Source: Saccharothrix carnea (GTDB lineage: Bacteria > Actinomycetota > Actinomycetes > Mycobacteriales > Pseudonocardiaceae). From it: a stretch of 64,000 bases of DNA. The stretch is from assembly GCF_003014735.1 (NCBI RefSeq), contig NZ_PYAX01000008.1, forward strand, positions 62,001 through 126,000. The letters run 5' to 3'. Under the pieces are notes generated by a model. The model was given only the letters and a program-made list of their open reading frames with translations, ran no database searches and was not told the origin of the DNA. The position numbers and the translations under genes were made by a program. This document shows, one piece after another, positions 56,422 through 64,000 of this stretch; position 1 is the stretch's first letter; each line of letters opens with the position of its first letter.

Positions 56422-57945
56422 TCACGTGAGTTCCGCTTCCACCGTGCCGTGCACCACGACCATGCCCTTGCCCAGCCGCTTGGCCGTGTACATCGCCGCG
56501 TCCGCCGTGCCGATCAGGTCGTCGGCGGTCAGCGACGGGTCGAACCCGTCGCGGTGCGAGATCCCGATCGACGCGCGGATCACGTGCGAGCCGTTGGCGG
56601 TGCGGTGCGGCTCGTCCAGGGCGCCCAGCACCCGCTGCCCGATCTCCTCCGGCGGCTGCGGGTAGCCGTCGACCAGCACGCCGAACTCGTCGCCGCCCAG
56701 CCGTGCCACCACGTCCTGCGTCCGCACGCACGCCTGCAACCGGGACGCCACGATCCGCAGCACCGCGTCGCCCTCGGCGTGGCCGTAGTTGTCGTTGACG
56801 TCCTTGAACCCGTCCACGTCGATGAACAGCACCACCACCGGCGACGTGCCGGCCAGCGCCGCGTCCAGCCGTTCCCGGAACAGCGCCCGGTTCGGCACCC
56901 CGGTCAGCGGGTCGTGGTAAGCCTGGTGCCGCAGCCTCTCCCGGCTGTCGCGCAGCTGCTCCAGCAGCTTCACGTTGTCGATCAGGGTCAGCAGCTGCCG
57001 GGCGATCACCAGCAGCACCACGCCGAGCCCGACGTAGATCTCCAGCGGGTTGAGCCGCACGCCGGTGGCCGTGCCGACCACGATGAACAGTCCCGTGACC
57101 AGCATCGGCAGGTACGGCACCAGCAGGTGCAGCAGCTCGCCCGCGCGCAGCCGGGTCGCGCCGACCCGTTCCCGCGCGGCGCTGCTCGGCGCGACCGAGC
57201 TGAGGAAGAACAACGCCGGGCACACCATGAACCCGATGTCGGCGGCGGTCGGGATGGTGTCGGCGCCCTTGCTCACCAGGTACGCGAACGCCCACGCCGA
57301 CGACGCCTGCGCCACGCCCGCCAGCGCGATGAACAGCATCGGCAGCTGCCGCACCGAGCGGTGCGTCCACGAGGACACCAGCAGCACGACCAGCATCACC
57401 AGGTACGCCGCCGGGTGCGCCACCACGGTCGCGAATCCGGGGCCGGAAGTGGCCCACGCGCGCACGATCGACTCCAGCAGCGACACCCACGTGAGCACGA
57501 ACAGTGAGCCGACCACGATCAGCCCGTCCAGCGCGACCACCAGCCTGCTGCGGTGACCGGGCAGGTTGCCGGGACCGCCGTGCGCCAGCACCAGGATCGC
57601 GCACAGCGTGAGCGCGGGCACGAGCATGAAACCGATCGGCGCCAGCGTGGAGGAAGGCAGCGCCACCCCGAGGAACACCTGGCCCCAGATCCACACGGCC
57701 AGCCCGACGACCAGGCTCGCCATCGCCGCGGCCATCCACATTCGCCAGTGCCGGGCCACGCCGTGCCGTCCCCGCGCGGCCCGCCAGTACGACACCATCG
57801 CCGCGCTCGCGGCGAGCAGCTGGGTGAACTTGTCGATCGCGACCGACGTGGGCCGGTCGAACACCCCGGAGACGACGAGGCTGACGATGCCGATCACCAG
57901 AGCGCAGACGGCGACGCAGAGGACGCCGAACCGCCTCACGGTCAT
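56422..57945 (-). CDS. Membrane-bound diguanylate cyclase (GGDEF)
   Basis: A 507-residue protein making cyclic di-GMP. ATG 57945 follows GAGGTG. About ten hydrophobic helices fill residues ~1-325, a seven- to ten-TM sensor without recognisable ligand motif. A short coiled linker (IDNVKLLEQLRDSRERLRHQAYHDPLTGVPNR) leads to the GGDEF domain with FIDVDGFKDVNDNYGHAEGD and an intact RLGGDEFGVL active site. RTQD lies exactly five residues before GGDEF, the inhibitory I-site, so product feedback is expected. There is no EAL domain. In actinomycetes c-di-GMP controls development, which may be its role. Confidence 0.94.
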   Translation of the reverse strand: MTVRRFGVLCVAVCALVIGIVSLVVSGVFDRPTSVAIDKFTQLLAASAAMVSYWRAARGRHGVARHWRMWMAAAMASLVVGLAVWIWGQVFLGVALPSSTLAPIGFMLVPALTLCAILVLAHGGPGNLPGHRSRLVVALDGLIVVGSLFVLTWVSLLESIVRAWATSGPGFATVVAHPAAYLVMLVVLLVSSWTHRSVRQLPMLFIALAGVAQASSAWAFAYLVSKGADTIPTAADIGFMVCPALFFLSSVAPSSAARERVGATRLRAGELLHLLVPYLPMLVTGLFIVVGTATGVRLNPLEIYVGLGVVLLVIARQLLTLIDNVKLLEQLRDSRERLRHQAYHDPLTGVPNRALFRERLDAALAGTSPVVVLFIDVDGFKDVNDNYGHAEGDAVLRIVASRLQACVRTQDVVARLGGDEFGVLVDGYPQPPEEIGQRVLGALDEPHRTANGSHVIRASIGISHRDGFDPSLTADDLIGTADAAMYTAKRLGKGMVVVHGTVEAELT

Positions 57946-58089
57946 GGCACCTCGCTCACGCCGCCACTGGAGTCGATCAGTCGACCGAGCCACTGTAATG
58001 ACCCGGTGACGCTGTGTCGATCTGGGGGTGTCTGTTCGTCACCGTGCGCGTGTCATGAAGGGTCCTCACCGTGATCACCGGCTAAGGTT

Positions 58090-58105
58090 TCGAACTGGTG
58101 TTCGT
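58090..58105. promoter_or_regulatory. LexA (SOS) box upstream of ruvC
   Basis: TCGAACTGGTGTTCGT contains a perfect CGAAC-N4-GTTCG (58091-58104), the actinobacterial/Gram-positive LexA consensus, 21 nt before the ruvC start. It predicts DNA-damage induction of ruvCAB. Confidence 0.88.
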
Positions 58106-58125
58106 CGGCGGTTGAGGGGACCAGC

Positions 58126-58725
58126 GTGCGCGTGTTCGGAGTCGACCCCGGCTTGACCCGGTGCGGGTTCGGGGTGGTCGACGGCGGCGCGGGCCGCACC
58201 GTGCGGCCGGTCGCGGTGGACGTGGTGCGCACGCCCGCGGACCTCGACCTGGCGTTGCGGCTGCTCCAGCTCTCCGACGCCGTCGAGCAGTGGCTGGACC
58301 GCTACCAGCCGCAGGTCGTGGCGATCGAGCGGGTGTTCAGCCAGCACAACGTCCGCACCGCGATGGGCACGGCGCAGGCGGGCGGTGTGGTGGCGCTGTC
58401 CGCGGCCCGCCGCGGCCTGCCGGTCGTCTTCCACACGCCCAGCGAGGTCAAGGCGGCCGTGACCGGCTCGGGTCGCGCGGACAAGGCACAGGTCACCGCC
58501 ATGGTCACCAAGCTGCTCGGCCTCAAGACCGCGCCGAAGCCCGCCGACGCCGCCGACGCGCTGGCGCTGGCCATCTGCCACCTGTGGCGCGCGCCGATGC
58601 GGTCGCGGCTGGAGGAGGCTCAGGCGAGGGCCGCCGACATCGCCCGGACGCACCGCGCGAGACTGGCGCAGGCGGGTGCGAAGGCACCGGCCAAGCCGAC
58701 GAAGACCGGAGGTAGGAGCCAGTGA
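58126..58725 (+). CDS. ruvC: Holliday junction resolvase RuvC
   Basis: A 199-residue resolvase that cuts four-way junctions with RuvAB. The RNase H-fold acidic set is Asp7 ([12 protein letters not shown]), Glu68 (AIERVF), Asp141 and Asp144 ([14 protein letters not shown]), all present. The C-terminus has a basic Lys/Ala tail typical of actinobacteria. GTG 58126 starts the gene and its stop overlaps ruvA by four bases. An SOS box lies just upstream. Confidence 0.97.
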   Translation: MRVFGVDPGLTRCGFGVVDGGAGRTVRPVAVDVVRTPADLDLALRLLQLSDAVEQWLDRYQPQVVAIERVFSQHNVRTAMGTAQAGGVVALSAARRGLPVVFHTPSEVKAAVTGSGRADKAQVTAMVTKLLGLKTAPKPADAADALALAICHLWRAPMRSRLEEAQARAADIARTHRARLAQAGAKAPAKPTKTGGRSQ

Positions 58726-59315
58726 TCTCGTCACTGCGCGGGCAGGTGCTGTCCATCGGGCTCGACCACGTGGTCGTCGAGGTCGGCGGCGTCGGCTACG
58801 CCGTGCAGGCCACCCCCGCCACGCTGGCCACGCTGCGCCGCGGCGAGGAGACGCAGTTGGCCACCGCCCTGGTGGTGCGCGAGGACTCGCTGACGCTGTT
58901 CGGGTTCGCCGACACCGAGGCCCGCGAGCTGTTCGGCCTCCTGCAGACCGTGTCCGGCATCGGGCCGCGGCTGGCGCTGGCCACGTTGGCCGTGCTGGAA
59001 CCGGACAAGCTGCGCGCCGCCCTCGCCGAGGGCAACATCACCGTCCTCACCCAGGTGCCGGGCATCGGCCGAAAGGGCGCCGAACGCCTGATCATCGAAC
59101 TGCGCGACAAGGTCGGCCACCTCGCGCCCGCGCCGACCGCCACCGGTGGCGACACCGGCCAGGTCCGCGCGCAGGTCACCGAAGCGCTGCTCGGGCTCGG
59201 CTTCCCGGCCAAGCAGGCCGAGCAGGCCGTGGACGCCGTGCTGGCCGCGGACGGCGCGCTGGGCACGTCCGAGGTCCTCCGCCGCTCCCTGGCCACCCTG
59301 GGCCGCAAGCGATGA
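58722..59315 (+). CDS. ruvA: Holliday junction helicase subunit RuvA
   Basis: A 197-residue junction-binding protein. Domain I is the OB fold ([29 protein letters not shown]). Two helix-hairpin-helix motifs follow: [20 protein letters not shown] and [20 protein letters not shown]. The C-terminal UBA-like domain III ([20 protein letters not shown]) contacts RuvB. GTG 58722 overlaps ruvC; the stop overlaps ruvB ATG. Confidence 0.97.
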   Translation: MISSLRGQVLSIGLDHVVVEVGGVGYAVQATPATLATLRRGEETQLATALVVREDSLTLFGFADTEARELFGLLQTVSGIGPRLALATLAVLEPDKLRAALAEGNITVLTQVPGIGRKGAERLIIELRDKVGHLAPAPTATGGDTGQVRAQVTEALLGLGFPAKQAEQAVDAVLAADGALGTSEVLRRSLATLGRKR

Positions 59316-60376
59316 ACCACGAGGACGACTTCGCCGACGACACCCTCAACCCGCTGCCCGACCCGACCGAGCGGGACGTCGAGTCGACCCTGCGGCCGAA
59401 GGACCTGCACGAGTTCGTCGGCCAGCCCAAGGTCCGCGAACAGCTCGAACTGGTCCTCCAAGGCGCGCTGCAACGCGGCTCGCCGCCCGACCACGTGCTG
59501 CTGTCCGGACCGCCCGGCCTGGGCAAGACCAGCCTCGCCATGATCATCGCCGCCGAGCTGGGCGCGTCGCTGCGCATCACCTCCGGCCCCGCCCTGGAAC
59601 GCGCGGGCGACCTGGCCGCGATGCTGTCGAACCTGGTCGAGGGCGACGTGCTGTTCATCGACGAGATCCACCGGATGGCCCGTCCCGCCGAGGAGATGCT
59701 GTACCTGGCGATGGAGGACTTCCGGGTCGACGTGGTCGTCGGCAAGGGACCGGGCGCGACCAGCATCCCGCTCGACATCGCCCCGTTCACGCTCGTCGGT
59801 GCCACCACCCGGTCCGGCGCGCTGACCGGCCCGCTGCGCGACCGGTTCGGCTTCACCGGGCACATGGAGTTCTACAGCCCCGAGGAGCTTGAGCTGATCG
59901 TCCGCCGGTCCGCCAAGATCCTCGGCGTCGACCTGCGCGAGGACGGCGGCCGGGAGATCGCGGGCCGGTCCCGCGGCACGCCCCGCATCGCCAACCGCCT
60001 GCTCCGCCGGGTTCGGGACTACGCAGAGGTGCGCGCGGACGGCGCGGTGACCCTGGAGGTCGCCCGGGACGCCCTGGAGGTCTACGACGTGGACGAACTG
60101 GGCCTGGACCGGCTGGACCGGGCGGTCCTGGGCGCGCTGGTCCGGTCGTTCGGCGGTGGACCGGTCGGCGTCTCCACGCTGGCCGTCGCGGTGGGTGAGG
60201 AACCCACCACGGTCGAGGAGGTCTGCGAGCCCTACCTGGTGCGCGCGGGCATGCTGGCGCGCACGCCCCGTGGTCGCGTCGCCACCGCCGCGGCCTGGTT
60301 GCACCTCGGCCTGCAACCACCGCCGCGGGCTCCGGGCGAGGCCACCCGATCCCTGTTCGACGACGCCACCGAGTGA
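59312..60376 (+). CDS. ruvB: Holliday junction branch-migration ATPase RuvB
   Basis: A 354-residue AAA+ motor. Walker A GPPGLGKT (66-73), Walker B FIDEIHR with Asp117-Glu118, sensor 1 [11 protein letters not shown], arginine finger in LRDRFGF, sensor 2 [15 protein letters not shown], and the C-terminal winged helix ([26 protein letters not shown]). ATG 59312 overlaps the ruvA stop. The N-terminus has a ~20-residue acidic extension. The usual actinobacterial yebC-pdxT upstream of ruvC is absent here; the diguanylate cyclase stands there instead. Confidence 0.97.
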   Translation: MNHEDDFADDTLNPLPDPTERDVESTLRPKDLHEFVGQPKVREQLELVLQGALQRGSPPDHVLLSGPPGLGKTSLAMIIAAELGASLRITSGPALERAGDLAAMLSNLVEGDVLFIDEIHRMARPAEEMLYLAMEDFRVDVVVGKGPGATSIPLDIAPFTLVGATTRSGALTGPLRDRFGFTGHMEFYSPEELELIVRRSAKILGVDLREDGGREIAGRSRGTPRIANRLLRRVRDYAEVRADGAVTLEVARDALEVYDVDELGLDRLDRAVLGALVRSFGGGPVGVSTLAVAVGEEPTTVEEVCEPYLVRAGMLARTPRGRVATAAAWLHLGLQPPPRAPGEATRSLFDDATE

Positions 60377-60471
60377 TCGGGATAACTCACCTGGCACAAT
60401 CGGCAGCGGCACCCCAGAAATTCGGACGTACCGGGCGCTGATCGCGCCTGCCCCGTCCGGTTGATCGGAGA

Positions 60472-60837
60472 ATGATGGACCTGTCCTCCTTGATGTTCCC
60501 GCTGCTGCTCGTGCTGCTCGCGGTGCCGCTGTTCCTCAGCGCCCGCAAGCAGAAGCGGGCCGTCGCCGAACAGCAGGCGCTGCTGAACTCCCTGGAGCCG
60601 GGTGACCGGGTCATGACCACCTCCGGGCTGTACGCGACGGTGGCCGGCGTGAACGACGAAGACAACACGATCGAGCTCGAGATCGCCGACGGCGTGGTCA
60701 CCACTTGGCTGCGCCAGGCCATCCGCGAGAAGGTCGTGGTGGACACCGAGACCGACGCGGTCGTGGACGACGTGGAAGACGACGTCGTGGACGAGACCGC
60801 CGACGTCGAACGCGCGCAGCAGGAGAGCAAGAAGTAA
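60472..60837 (+). CDS. yajC: Preprotein translocase subunit YajC
   Basis: A 121-residue single-pass protein (120 if ATG 60475, better spaced from CGGAG, is used). One N-terminal helix (LMFPLLLVLLAVPLFLSARKQKRA) is followed by the YajC core QQALLNSLEPGDRVMTTSGLYATVAGVNDEDNTIELEIADGVVTTWLRQAI. An acidic Asp/Glu/Val tail ends the protein. It associates with SecDF, encoded next. The last codons are followed by a short duplication of AGAAGTAACC. Confidence 0.95.
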   Translation: MMDLSSLMFPLLLVLLAVPLFLSARKQKRAVAEQQALLNSLEPGDRVMTTSGLYATVAGVNDEDNTIELEIADGVVTTWLRQAIREKVVVDTETDAVVDDVEDDVVDETADVERAQQESKK

Positions 60838-60977
60838 CCAGAAGTAACCAGCGGACCCCTCGGCCTGGAGCCGGCAACTGTCAACGTGCCGACTCCAGGC
60901 AGTGACGCGCAGCTCACACCATCAGGGGTACGCTGCGGCCTCGCTGACCTTGTCAACTATCAGGAGACGGACGGACC

Positions 60978-62822
60978 GTGGCACCTCCGGCCGGGCAAAT
61001 CCGCCCCGCGAAGTACCTGGGCGCATTTGTCCTCATCGTGGTCGCGCTGTACTCCCTGGTGTTCTTCACCGGGAACGGCAAGGCGACCCCCAAGCTCGGC
61101 ATCGACCTGCAGGGTGGCACCCGTGTCACGTTGACCGCCCGGGCTCCTGATGGGAAAACGCCGTCCGAAGAGTCGCTCAACCAGGCCCGCACGCTCATCG
61201 AGACGCGGGTCAACGGTCTGGGCGTGGCCGGTCCCGAGGTGGTCCGCGACGGCACCAACCTCGTGATCACCGTCCCCGGCGACGACAGCGAGGGCGCCAA
61301 GCGCCTCGGTCAGACGGCGAAGCTGAACTTCCGCAAGGTCATCGGCTCGCCGGTGCCGAACACGCCGGCGCCGACCGAGAGCAGCACGCCGCCGTCCACG
61401 TCGGGCTCCGCCGCGCCGACCACCACGGGCTCGGCCGCGCCGACCGAGACCGCGGCCTCCGTCCCGCCGACCACGACCGCCCAGGGCCGCCCGGCCCCGG
61501 CGTTCGAGGGGCAGCCGGAGACCACCACGCCGCCCGCCGAGACCACGACGCCGCCCGCGGACCCGAACGCGCCGCCGCCCGCCGAGGGTCAGGAGTCGCA
61601 GGTCGACTGCCGCGCGGTGTTCCAGGGCGTCTACTCGGAGGACCCGACCAAGGCCATCGATGAGTCCCGCACCTGCCGGCAGGACCCGCAGCTGACCACC
61701 CTGGACGCCCAGACGGTGTCCCAGGCGCTCGGCGCGTTCACCTGTCCGACCAAGGACCCGCTGATCGGCAACGACGACCCGGCGCTGCCGCTGCTGACCT
61801 GCAACCAGGACCTCACCGAGAAGTACGTGCTGGCCCCGGTCACCCCGCCGGCGGACGGCAGCGTGAAGGAAGACGACTACAGCCTGTACTCGCGGCTGAC
61901 CGGTGAGGACATCGACAACGCGGTGTCCGGTACCGACCCGCAGGGCGCGGGCTTCGTGGTCGACCTCACCTTCAAGGGCGAGGGCGGTGACAAGTGGGGC
62001 AAGTTCACCTCGGCGAACGTCTCGCAGCAGGTCGCCGTCGTGCTGGACACCCAGGTCGTGTCCGCGCCGAACATCAACGAGCCCATCCTCGGCGGTTCGA
62101 CGCAGATCAGCGGCACGTTCACGCAGAGCGAGGCGACCCACCTCGCCAACGTGCTCAAGTACGGTTCGCTGCCGCTGTCGTTCGAGGCCTCCGAGGCGGA
62201 GACGGTGTCCGCGACCCTCGGCCTGGCGTCGCTGAAGGCGGGCCTGATCGCCGGCGGCATCGGCCTGGCGCTGGTGTTCGTGTACTGCCTGTTCTACTAC
62301 CGCCTGCTCGGCGTGCTGACGATCCTGTCGCTGGTCCTGTCCGGTGTGATCGTCTACGCGGTGCTGGTGCTGCTCGGCCGCTGGATCGGGTTCACCCTCG
62401 ACCTCGCGGGCATCGCCGGTTTCATCGTGTCGATCGGTATCACCGCCGACTCGTTCGTGGTGTTCTTCGAACGGCTCAAGGACGAGATGCGCGAGGGCCG
62501 GTCGTTCCGGTCCGCGGTACCGCGCGCCTGGGTCCGCTCGCGCCGCACGATCCTGTCCGCGGACGCGGTCAGCTTCCTCGCCTCGGCCATCCTGTACGTG
62601 CTCGCGGTCGGCCAGGTGAAGGGCTTCGCGTTCACCCTCGGCATGTCGACCGTGCTCGACCTGGTCGTGGTCTTCCTGGTGACGCACCCGCTGGTCAGCA
62701 TGATCTCCAAGTCGAAGCGACTGTCCAACCCGAAGCTGGTGGGTCTGGGCGGCGCCGTCCAAGCCGCGGTCGACGACCGCGCGCTGTCGGGTGCGAAGAG
62801 CACCGCTGTGAAGGAGGTCTGA
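60978..62822 (+). CDS. secD: Protein translocase subunit SecD
   Basis: A 614-residue proton-driven export factor. Helix 1 (YLGAFVLIVVALYSLVFFTGNG) is followed by LGIDLQGGTRVTL, the D1 motif of SecD. The extracytoplasmic region holds a ~85-residue Ser/Thr/Pro-rich insert (~125-210) and four Cys (VDCRAVF, RTCRQ, FTCPTK, LLTCNQ), an actinobacterial elaboration. Helices 2-6 (LKAGLIAGGIGLALVFVYCLFYYRLLG onward) contain GFIVSIGITADSFVVFFERLKDE, the proton-path region. GTG 60978 has AGGAG 12 nt upstream. Co-directional with secF after one base. Confidence 0.96.
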   Translation: MAPPAGQIRPAKYLGAFVLIVVALYSLVFFTGNGKATPKLGIDLQGGTRVTLTARAPDGKTPSEESLNQARTLIETRVNGLGVAGPEVVRDGTNLVITVPGDDSEGAKRLGQTAKLNFRKVIGSPVPNTPAPTESSTPPSTSGSAAPTTTGSAAPTETAASVPPTTTAQGRPAPAFEGQPETTTPPAETTTPPADPNAPPPAEGQESQVDCRAVFQGVYSEDPTKAIDESRTCRQDPQLTTLDAQTVSQALGAFTCPTKDPLIGNDDPALPLLTCNQDLTEKYVLAPVTPPADGSVKEDDYSLYSRLTGEDIDNAVSGTDPQGAGFVVDLTFKGEGGDKWGKFTSANVSQQVAVVLDTQVVSAPNINEPILGGSTQISGTFTQSEATHLANVLKYGSLPLSFEASEAETVSATLGLASLKAGLIAGGIGLALVFVYCLFYYRLLGVLTILSLVLSGVIVYAVLVLLGRWIGFTLDLAGIAGFIVSIGITADSFVVFFERLKDEMREGRSFRSAVPRAWVRSRRTILSADAVSFLASAILYVLAVGQVKGFAFTLGMSTVLDLVVVFLVTHPLVSMISKSKRLSNPKLVGLGGAVQAAVDDRALSGAKSTAVKEV

Positions 62823-62823
62823 C

Positions 62824-64000
62824 GTGGCCGAGAAGAAGAAGGGCAACGTTTTCCAGCGGCTCTACGTCGGCAACGGCGCGTTCGACATCGTCGGCAAGCG
62901 CAAGCGCTGGTACCTGCTGTTCGGCCTGATCCTGCTGATCTGCGTCGGGTCGATCGTGTTCCGGGGCTTCAACCTGGGCATCGACTTCACCGGCGGCACC
63001 CGGGTGCAGATGCCCGCGCAGAGCGCGTCCGGCCCGATCAGCGTCGAGGCGGCCAAGGACTCGTACGAGAAGGCGCTCGGCAAGGAGCCCGCGGCCACGC
63101 AGACCGTGGGCGCGGGTGACTCGGCGACCATCCAGATCCGGTCGGAGGCGCTGAACGCCGACCAGGTGCTCAAGCTCAAGAACACGCTGAACGAAGACCT
63201 CCAGCCCAACGGCGGCACGAACGCCATCAGCGACAGCGCCGTCTCCGCCTCGTGGGGCGGTGAGATCACCAGCCAGGCGCTGATCGCGCTCCTCGTGTTC
63301 TTCGTCGCGGTGATGATCTTCCTGGCGCTGTACTTCGAGCTGTCGATGGCGATCGCCGCCCTCGTGGCGGTGTTCCACGACGTGCTGATCACGGCGGGTG
63401 TCTACTCGCTGGTCGGCTTCGAGGTCTCGCCCGCGACGGTGATCGGCCTGCTCACCATCCTCGGCTTCTCGCTGTACGACACGGTGGTGGTGTTCGACAA
63501 GGTCCGGGAGAACACCCGCGGCCTGCTCGGCCTCACCCGCCGCACCTACGGCGAGGCCGCGAACCTGGCCGTGAACCAGACCCTGATGCGGTCGATCAAC
63601 ACCTCGCTGATCGCGCTGCTGCCGGTGCTCGGCCTGCTCGCCATCGGCGTCGGCCTGCTCGGCGTCGGCACGCTGAAGGACCTGGCGCTGGTGCAGCTCA
63701 CCGGTATCGCGATCGGCGCGCTGTCCTCGATCTACATCGCGACCCCGGTCGCGGTGGACCTGAAGATGCGCGACGCCCGCTACAAGGCGCAGGCCGCGCG
63801 GGTACAGGCGCGTCGGGACAACCTGGCCCGCAGGGCGGCGGCCGGCAGCGAGGTCGTCAGCGGTGGCGACATCGTGGAGTCGACCGACGACGAGTCGCTG
63901 CAGGCCGAGTTGCGCAAGGAGAAGGCCATGTCGGCGGCGGCGAGCGTGCCGTCGCGGACCGGCAAGGCAGGCGACGCGCGGCGGCGCCCGACCGGCAAGA
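62824..64000 (+). CDS. secF: Protein translocase subunit SecF (3' end beyond window)
   Basis: The frame from GTG 62824 stays open to the window end, giving 392 codons without a stop. Helix 1 (RWYLLFGLILLICVGSIVF) precedes NLGIDFTGGTRVQM, the SecF D4 motif. ASWGGEITSQALIALLVFFVAVMIFLALYFE and VATFHD-equivalent LVAVFHDVLITAGVYSL begin the helix 2-6 block, which includes IGLLTILGFSLYDTVVVFDKVREN and the SINTSL motif. A long charged cytoplasmic tail follows (RVQARRDNLARRAAAG...), as in actinobacterial SecF. It starts one base after the secD stop, so the pair is tightly coupled. Confidence 0.96.
   Translation, partial: MAEKKKGNVFQRLYVGNGAFDIVGKRKRWYLLFGLILLICVGSIVFRGFNLGIDFTGGTRVQMPAQSASGPISVEAAKDSYEKALGKEPAATQTVGAGDSATIQIRSEALNADQVLKLKNTLNEDLQPNGGTNAISDSAVSASWGGEITSQALIALLVFFVAVMIFLALYFELSMAIAALVAVFHDVLITAGVYSLVGFEVSPATVIGLLTILGFSLYDTVVVFDKVRENTRGLLGLTRRTYGEAANLAVNQTLMRSINTSLIALLPVLGLLAIGVGLLGVGTLKDLALVQLTGIAIGALSSIYIATPVAVDLKMRDARYKAQAARVQARRDNLARRAAAGSEVVSGGDIVESTDDESLQAELRKEKAMSAAASVPSRTGKAGDARRRPTGK

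Overview
The window is about 72% GC by eye. It has GTG and TTG starts, many 4-nt ATGA/GTGA gene overlaps, several leaderless-looking starts, mycothiol/F420-type enzymes and an actinobacterial LexA box. It reads as chromosomal DNA of a filamentous actinomycete, most likely Pseudonocardiaceae (Saccharothrix/Lentzea/Actinosynnema-like); the genus is inference. I saw no rRNA, tRNA, phage, insertion sequence, CRISPR or plasmid functions.

Layout. 0-6.7 kb: a 5'-truncated gene remnant, a small hypothetical, a secreted SGNH hydrolase, a three-gene MacAB-like ABC exporter, and an F420-type nitroreductase fused to a hemerythrin domain. 6.8-15 kb: secreted proteins (two S1 proteases, a Tat-exported GH16 glucanase, a DUF6801/FN3 surface protein), a TetR regulator, and a 1-kb non-coding stretch with a ~100-bp tandem duplication. 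15.3-24.5 kb: an FAD monooxygenase, a NarL-type two-component pair, a tightly coupled four-gene membrane/cupredoxin-like operon of unknown function, and a DUF4239 protein coupled to a Thr/Pro-rich membrane protein. 24.5-29.1 kb: a complete urtABCDE urea transporter operon on the minus strand. 29.4-34.5 kb: a DUF418 protein, a caspase/EF-hand/WD40 protein, a LysR regulator and an MDMPI-type enzyme.

34.6-52.7 kb is a glycan-utilisation island: two secreted F5/8-type proteins, a LacI regulator, GH3 and GH1 glucosidases, a ROK regulator, a five-gene oligosaccharide/oligopeptide ABC transporter and a DUF305-like lipoprotein. Five perfect palindromes of the GAGAGCGCTCTC type lie in the leaders of five genes (both F5/8-type proteins, lacI, GH3 and the DUF305-like gene). 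They sit just downstream of TTGAC(A/G)-N18 promoters in three cases, which defines a local LacI regulon. The likely scheme is extracellular glycan cleavage, uptake of oligosaccharides, then cytoplasmic cleavage by GH1/GH3, with LacI and ROK sensing the sugar. 52.7-58 kb holds DUF427, uracil-DNA glycosylase-like, ATP-dependent DNA ligase, DinB-like, cupin and diguanylate cyclase genes. 58.1-64 kb is conserved core: ruvCAB with a perfect SOS box, then yajC-secD-secF, with secF running off the window.

The most unusual signal is repeated intergenic DNA. Two arrays of degenerate 22-bp tandem repeats lie on either side of the GH3 gene in opposite orientation. A ~62-70-bp element occurs twice, at 15.2 and 38.4 kb, both times placed 3' of a gene in the same relative orientation. 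Together with a 20-bp-arm hairpin, these make 38.05-38.47 kb a mosaic of repeats.
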